Of a DNA stretch of 40,456 nucleotides, positions 40,320-40,456 are shown in pieces. The stretch spans positions 1 through 40,456 of the forward strand of contig DWWT01000039.1 of the NCBI GenBank assembly GCA_019119575.1. Reading direction: 5' to 3'. Both the position numbers and the translations under genes were made by a program. The notes below the pieces were generated by a model. That model was given only the letters and a program-made list of their open reading frames with translations. It was not told where the DNA came from and searched no databases. This DNA is from Candidatus Enterocloster excrementipullorum. GTDB lineage: Bacteria; Bacillota; Clostridia; Lachnospirales; Lachnospiraceae. Numbering within the stretch: the stretch's first letter is position 1; each line of letters begins with the position of its first letter.

Positions 40320-40342
40320 GTTTTGCAAAGGAGACTTTACTC

Positions 40343-40456
40343 ATGAAAAATGGAATAATCATCCGAAAATACGAGAAAAAAGACCTTCCCTCCATGATCA
40401 CAATCTGGAACGAGGTTGTACGGGAGGGCAATGCCTTCCCCCAGGAGGAATGCCTG
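40343..40456 (+). CDS. GNAT-family N-acetyltransferase, 5' part
   Basis: The first 38 codons of a gene cut by the window end, after AAAGGAG. The start GIIIRKYEKKDLPSMITIWN with EVVREGNAFP resembles the N-terminus of GNAT acetyltransferases of the phosphinothricin-acetyltransferase-like type. The acetyl-CoA site lies beyond the window, so the call rests on the N-terminal pattern only. Confidence 0.7.
   Translation, partial: MKNGIIIRKYEKKDLPSMITIWNEVVREGNAFPQEECL

Noticed and set aside
1..40456. CRISPR array
   Set aside because: No regularly spaced identical repeats with unique spacers were found; the repeats seen are palindromic and dispersed.

Overview
The window looks like a chromosomal segment of a fairly GC-rich anaerobic Firmicute, most likely a Lachnospiraceae or Clostridium-cluster-XIVa gut bacterium. 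This is inferred from the mcsA-mcsB-clpC-radA core block, strong AGGAGG ribosome binding sites, the BaiCD-like Fe-S flavoenzyme, the class III CoA-transferase, the DUF3737 protein and a choline-binding-type repeat. No species can be named from sequence alone.

Region 1 (1-11070) is a two-operon catabolic cluster. Operon A (508-4894) encodes a class III CoA-transferase, a PPC/DUF296 protein, an HpcH/HpaI-type aldolase, a double carboxymuconolactone-decarboxylase-fold protein and a hydratase-2-type MaoC protein. Operon B (5413-11022) encodes an SDR, an old-yellow-enzyme/2,4-dienoyl-CoA-reductase-like Fe-S flavoprotein, a 3-hydroxyacyl-CoA dehydrogenase, a metallo-beta-lactamase-fold hydrolase and an AEC carrier, and ends at a strong terminator. 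Both operons have an almost identical sigma-54 (RpoN) -24/-12 promoter (417-433 and 5318-5334), each preceded by a cluster of TGTGCC half-sites that look like enhancer-binding-protein sites. A third matching sigma-54 promoter (13897-13913, minus strand) precedes an MmgE/PrpD gene. A 164-bp palindromic MITE-like element sits between the enhancer sites and the promoter of operon B. Together this looks like a sigma-54-controlled CoA-thioester pathway for an unidentified carboxylic acid. It is the best candidate here for an undescribed system.

Region 2 (11190-18883) holds a more AT-rich AAA15-type ATPase gene, the MmgE/PrpD gene, and a LysR regulator divergent from an operon of a class I aminotransferase, a MalY/PatB C-S lyase/aminotransferase (TTG start) and a GntP-type permease.

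Region 3 (19041-30522) is a scattered redox/stress set. Four promoters share the element ATAAGYATTNGMCAK over the -35 box: those of DUF3737, of a lipoprotein flavodoxin followed by an iron alcohol dehydrogenase, of MerR-cupin, and of a second flavodoxin. The LysR gene at 28938-29828 lies among them and is the likely regulator. The lipoprotein flavodoxin gene is split by a single-base frameshift. An SDR remnant and a TetR-controlled pair of ABC exporters are embedded in this region.

Region 4 (30596-32939) holds a transmembrane-only MgtE-type transporter behind a structured leader with candidate short ORFs, and a MATE efflux gene.

Region 5 (32976-40456) is core genome: gntR-mcsA-mcsB-clpC (no ctsR), a conserved small protein, radA, tRNA-Trp and the start of a GNAT gene. 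Several palindromic intergenic repeats are scattered through regions 3 and 5.
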